DNA from: Falsochrobactrum tianjinense
Lineage (GTDB): Bacteria > Pseudomonadota > Alphaproteobacteria > Rhizobiales > Rhizobiaceae
Length of the DNA stretch: 64,000 nt
NCBI RefSeq assembly: GCF_019100495.1
Contig: NZ_JAHRVA010000004.1
Coordinates: 287,026 to 351,025 of the forward strand
Direction of reading: 5' to 3'
Every line of letters starts with the position of its first letter. The first letter of the stretch is position 1. Positions 62,670 to 64,000 of the stretch are shown piece by piece. Made by a program: the position numbers and the translations under genes. The notes below the pieces were generated by a model, which saw only the letters and a list, made by a program, of their open reading frames with translations, was not told where the DNA came from and ran no database searches.

Positions 62670-63089
62670 TCACTTGTCTTTTTTCTTGTACATGGCGAGC
62701 ATGCGCTGGGTGACGAGAAAGCCACCGAAAATATTGACGCTCGCCAGAATGAGCGCGATGAAGCCAAAACCGGTTGCCCAGCCGCTCAGCGACAGGCCCA
62801 CAGCCAGCAATGCGCCGACCACAATGACCGACGAAATAGCGTTGGTGACCGCCATAAGCGGGGTGTGAAGCGCAGGTGTCACCTGCCAGACGACGTAATA
62901 GCCGACAAAGATCGCCAGAATGAAGATCGCAAAGCGGAAGACGAACGGATCGACCGCGCCGCCGGTCGCGGCATGGGCAGCTGCTGCGGCCGCATCTCCA
63001 AGACCACCAGCATTTTCGGTTGCCTGTTTTACGGCATCCGCCGCCTGATTGAGGCTTTCAAGAGCTTTTTCAAGTGCTGTGTCGGCCAT
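62670..63089 (-). CDS. pntAB: NAD(P) transhydrogenase subunit alpha part 2
   Basis: Membrane part of the alpha subunit in the split three-gene form used by alphaproteobacteria; 139 residues with four hydrophobic segments ([54 protein letters not shown]-like end). An N-terminal Ala-rich helix precedes them. The ATG at 63089 shares bases with the TAA of pntAA (TAATG). Confidence 0.95.
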   Translation of the reverse strand: MADTALEKALESLNQAADAVKQATENAGGLGDAAAAAAHAATGGAVDPFVFRFAIFILAIFVGYYVVWQVTPALHTPLMAVTNAISSVIVVGALLAVGLSLSGWATGFGFIALILASVNIFGGFLVTQRMLAMYKKKDK

Positions 63090-64000
63090 TATGCCTCTCC
63101 TCCGTCAGCGGAAGTCTTGGGGGAAGTTTTCGGAGCTTTTGCGGACATTTTCGTTCCCGTTTTGCGGGGAGCCCTCGGCGCGGATTTTGGCTTTTCGGCC
63201 TTAGTCTTAGCCTTAGCTTCCGTCCCGGCATCAGCAGCCAGTGAAGCCTTTTCAAAAGCCGGATGCACGATCCTGCCCTTATGAGTAAGCAGTGTCGCCT
63301 TCACCAGTTCCTCTTCCGGGTCAATCCCGAAACTCTTCGTTTCCTTATCGACCAATGTGTCAAGGAACGCGAACAGATTGCGCGCGTAAAGCTGCGATGC
63401 GGTCGCGGCAATCCGGCCCGGCATATTGAGATAGCCGACGATTTTCACGCCATTGATGTCAACGATCTTGCCAGGAGAAGCCCCTTCGACATTGCCGCCG
63501 CGCTCAACCGCAAGATCGACCAGAACCGAGCCCGGACGCATGGCCGCTACCATTTGCCTGGTCACGAGACGCGGTGCAGGGCGGCCCGGAATAAGTGCGG
63601 TAGTGATAACGATATCCTGCTTGGCAATATGGTCGGCGACCAGCGCTGCCTGCTTGGCCTGATATTCCTTCGACATTTCCTTGGCGTAACCGCCCGCCGT
63701 TTCCGCTGCTTTGAACTCCTCATCTTCGACCGCAATGAATTTCGCGCCAAGCGAAGCCACCTGTTCTTTTGCTGCAGGGCGCACATCGGTCGCGGTCACA
63801 ACGGCACCAAGACGGCGCGCGGTCGCGATTGCCTGAAGCCCGGCAACACCGGCTCCCATGACAAAAACCCTCGCCGCCGGCACCGTGCCCGCAGCCGTCA
63901 TCATCATCGGCATGGCACGATCGTAAGCTTCCGCCGCATCGATGACCGCCTGGTATCCGGCGAGATTGGCCTGCGACGACAGTACGTCCATTACCTGCGC
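63089..64000 (-). CDS. pntAA: NAD(P) transhydrogenase subunit alpha part 1, 5' part outside the window
   Basis: NAD-binding cytosolic part of transhydrogenase. The frame stays open to base 64000 (the three codons before the ATG at 63991 read Ala-Gln-Val), so the true start lies beyond the window; 303 codons are seen here. The NAD fold ([20 protein letters not shown]), [18 protein letters not shown] and [15 protein letters not shown] are present. After the usual end ([13 protein letters not shown]) a tail of about 55 Lys-, Ala- and Pro-rich residues follows, which is unusual. The operon order is pntAA-pntAB-pntB. Confidence 0.93.
   Translation of the reverse strand, partial: AQVMDVLSSQANLAGYQAVIDAAEAYDRAMPMMMTAAGTVPAARVFVMGAGVAGLQAIATARRLGAVVTATDVRPAAKEQVASLGAKFIAVEDEEFKAAETAGGYAKEMSKEYQAKQAALVADHIAKQDIVITTALIPGRPAPRLVTRQMVAAMRPGSVLVDLAVERGGNVEGASPGKIVDINGVKIVGYLNMPGRIAATASQLYARNLFAFLDTLVDKETKSFGIDPEEELVKATLLTHKGRIVHPAFEKASLAADAGTEAKAKTKAEKPKSAPRAPRKTGTKMSAKAPKTSPKTSADGGEA

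Noticed and set aside
1-64000. Mobile elements, prophage, CRISPR, tRNA or rRNA
   Set aside because: No transposase, integrase, repeat array, clover-leaf or rRNA sequence was seen on either strand, and codon use looks even throughout.

Overview
The window looks like ordinary, densely coded chromosome of an alphaproteobacterium of the Brucella/Ochrobactrum group. The best single pointer is a D-aminopeptidase (39057-40616) whose active-site residues fall at the same numbers (Ser62, Lys65, Tyr153, His287) I remember for the Ochrobactrum anthropi enzyme, while its sequence is clearly not identical to it. Three-gene pntAA-pntAB-pntB, Lrp/DadR control of alr-dadA, FAH-family sugar-acid dehydratases and small intergenic palindromes fit the same group. 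I assign it as probably Brucella, perhaps the second chromosome, but that is inference. I found no rRNA, tRNA, CRISPR, phage, transposase or insertion sequence.

Layout. 0-3 kb: arginase with a divergent AsnC regulator, then an ArsR regulator with an alkene reductase. 3.2-5.5 kb: tex. 5.6-9.4 kb: a three-gene FbpABC-type importer. 9.7-15.3 kb: pipecolate/lysine degradation (FAD oxidase, LysR, 2-oxoadipate dioxygenase HglS, semialdehyde dehydrogenase AmaB). 15.3-22.8 kb: purU, then an operon of two membrane fusion proteins plus an RND pump (TriABC-like) whose last gene is nagA. 23-27 kb: YdeP-type molybdopterin oxidoreductase with a tiny winged-helix protein, and lldD. 27-31 kb: an outer membrane barrel protein, then dadR-alr-dadA. 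31-33 kb: XRE-cupin regulator divergent from an omega-amino acid aminotransferase. 33.3-35.1 kb: an ECF sigma factor, a DUF4142 protein and a cupredoxin, with two matching promoters. 35-41 kb: D-amino acid transaminase, pentonate dehydratases, D-aminopeptidase and a DUF72 protein. 41.5-44.5 kb: thiolase and a thiamine-diphosphate enzyme. 44.7-52.2 kb: a possible 29-residue membrane peptide, a LysR regulator and a Liv-type importer operon ending in a GMC oxidoreductase. 52.4-55.2 kb: metQ, metN, metI. 55-61 kb: glyoxalase-like, TPR lipoprotein, rpsU, a membrane alpha/beta hydrolase, MaoC, HAD and a SAF-domain dehydrogenase. 61-64 kb: transhydrogenase genes pntB, pntAB and part of pntAA.

Themes. 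Most of the window is amino acid scavenging: arginine, lysine/pipecolate, D- and L-alanine, D-amino acids and D-peptides, beta-alanine-like amines, methionine import and a branched-chain-type importer. Catabolic operons commonly lie divergent from their own regulator (AsnC twice, LysR twice, XRE-cupin once), and symmetric sequences in several of these gaps are good operator candidates. The more unusual points are the pair of identically spaced promoter-like boxes in front of the ECF sigma gene and its downstream DUF4142 gene, a heptamer tandem repeat just upstream of a ribosome binding site, nagA placed immediately after an RND pump gene, and the short unannotated membrane peptide. No clearly new defence or mobile system was seen.
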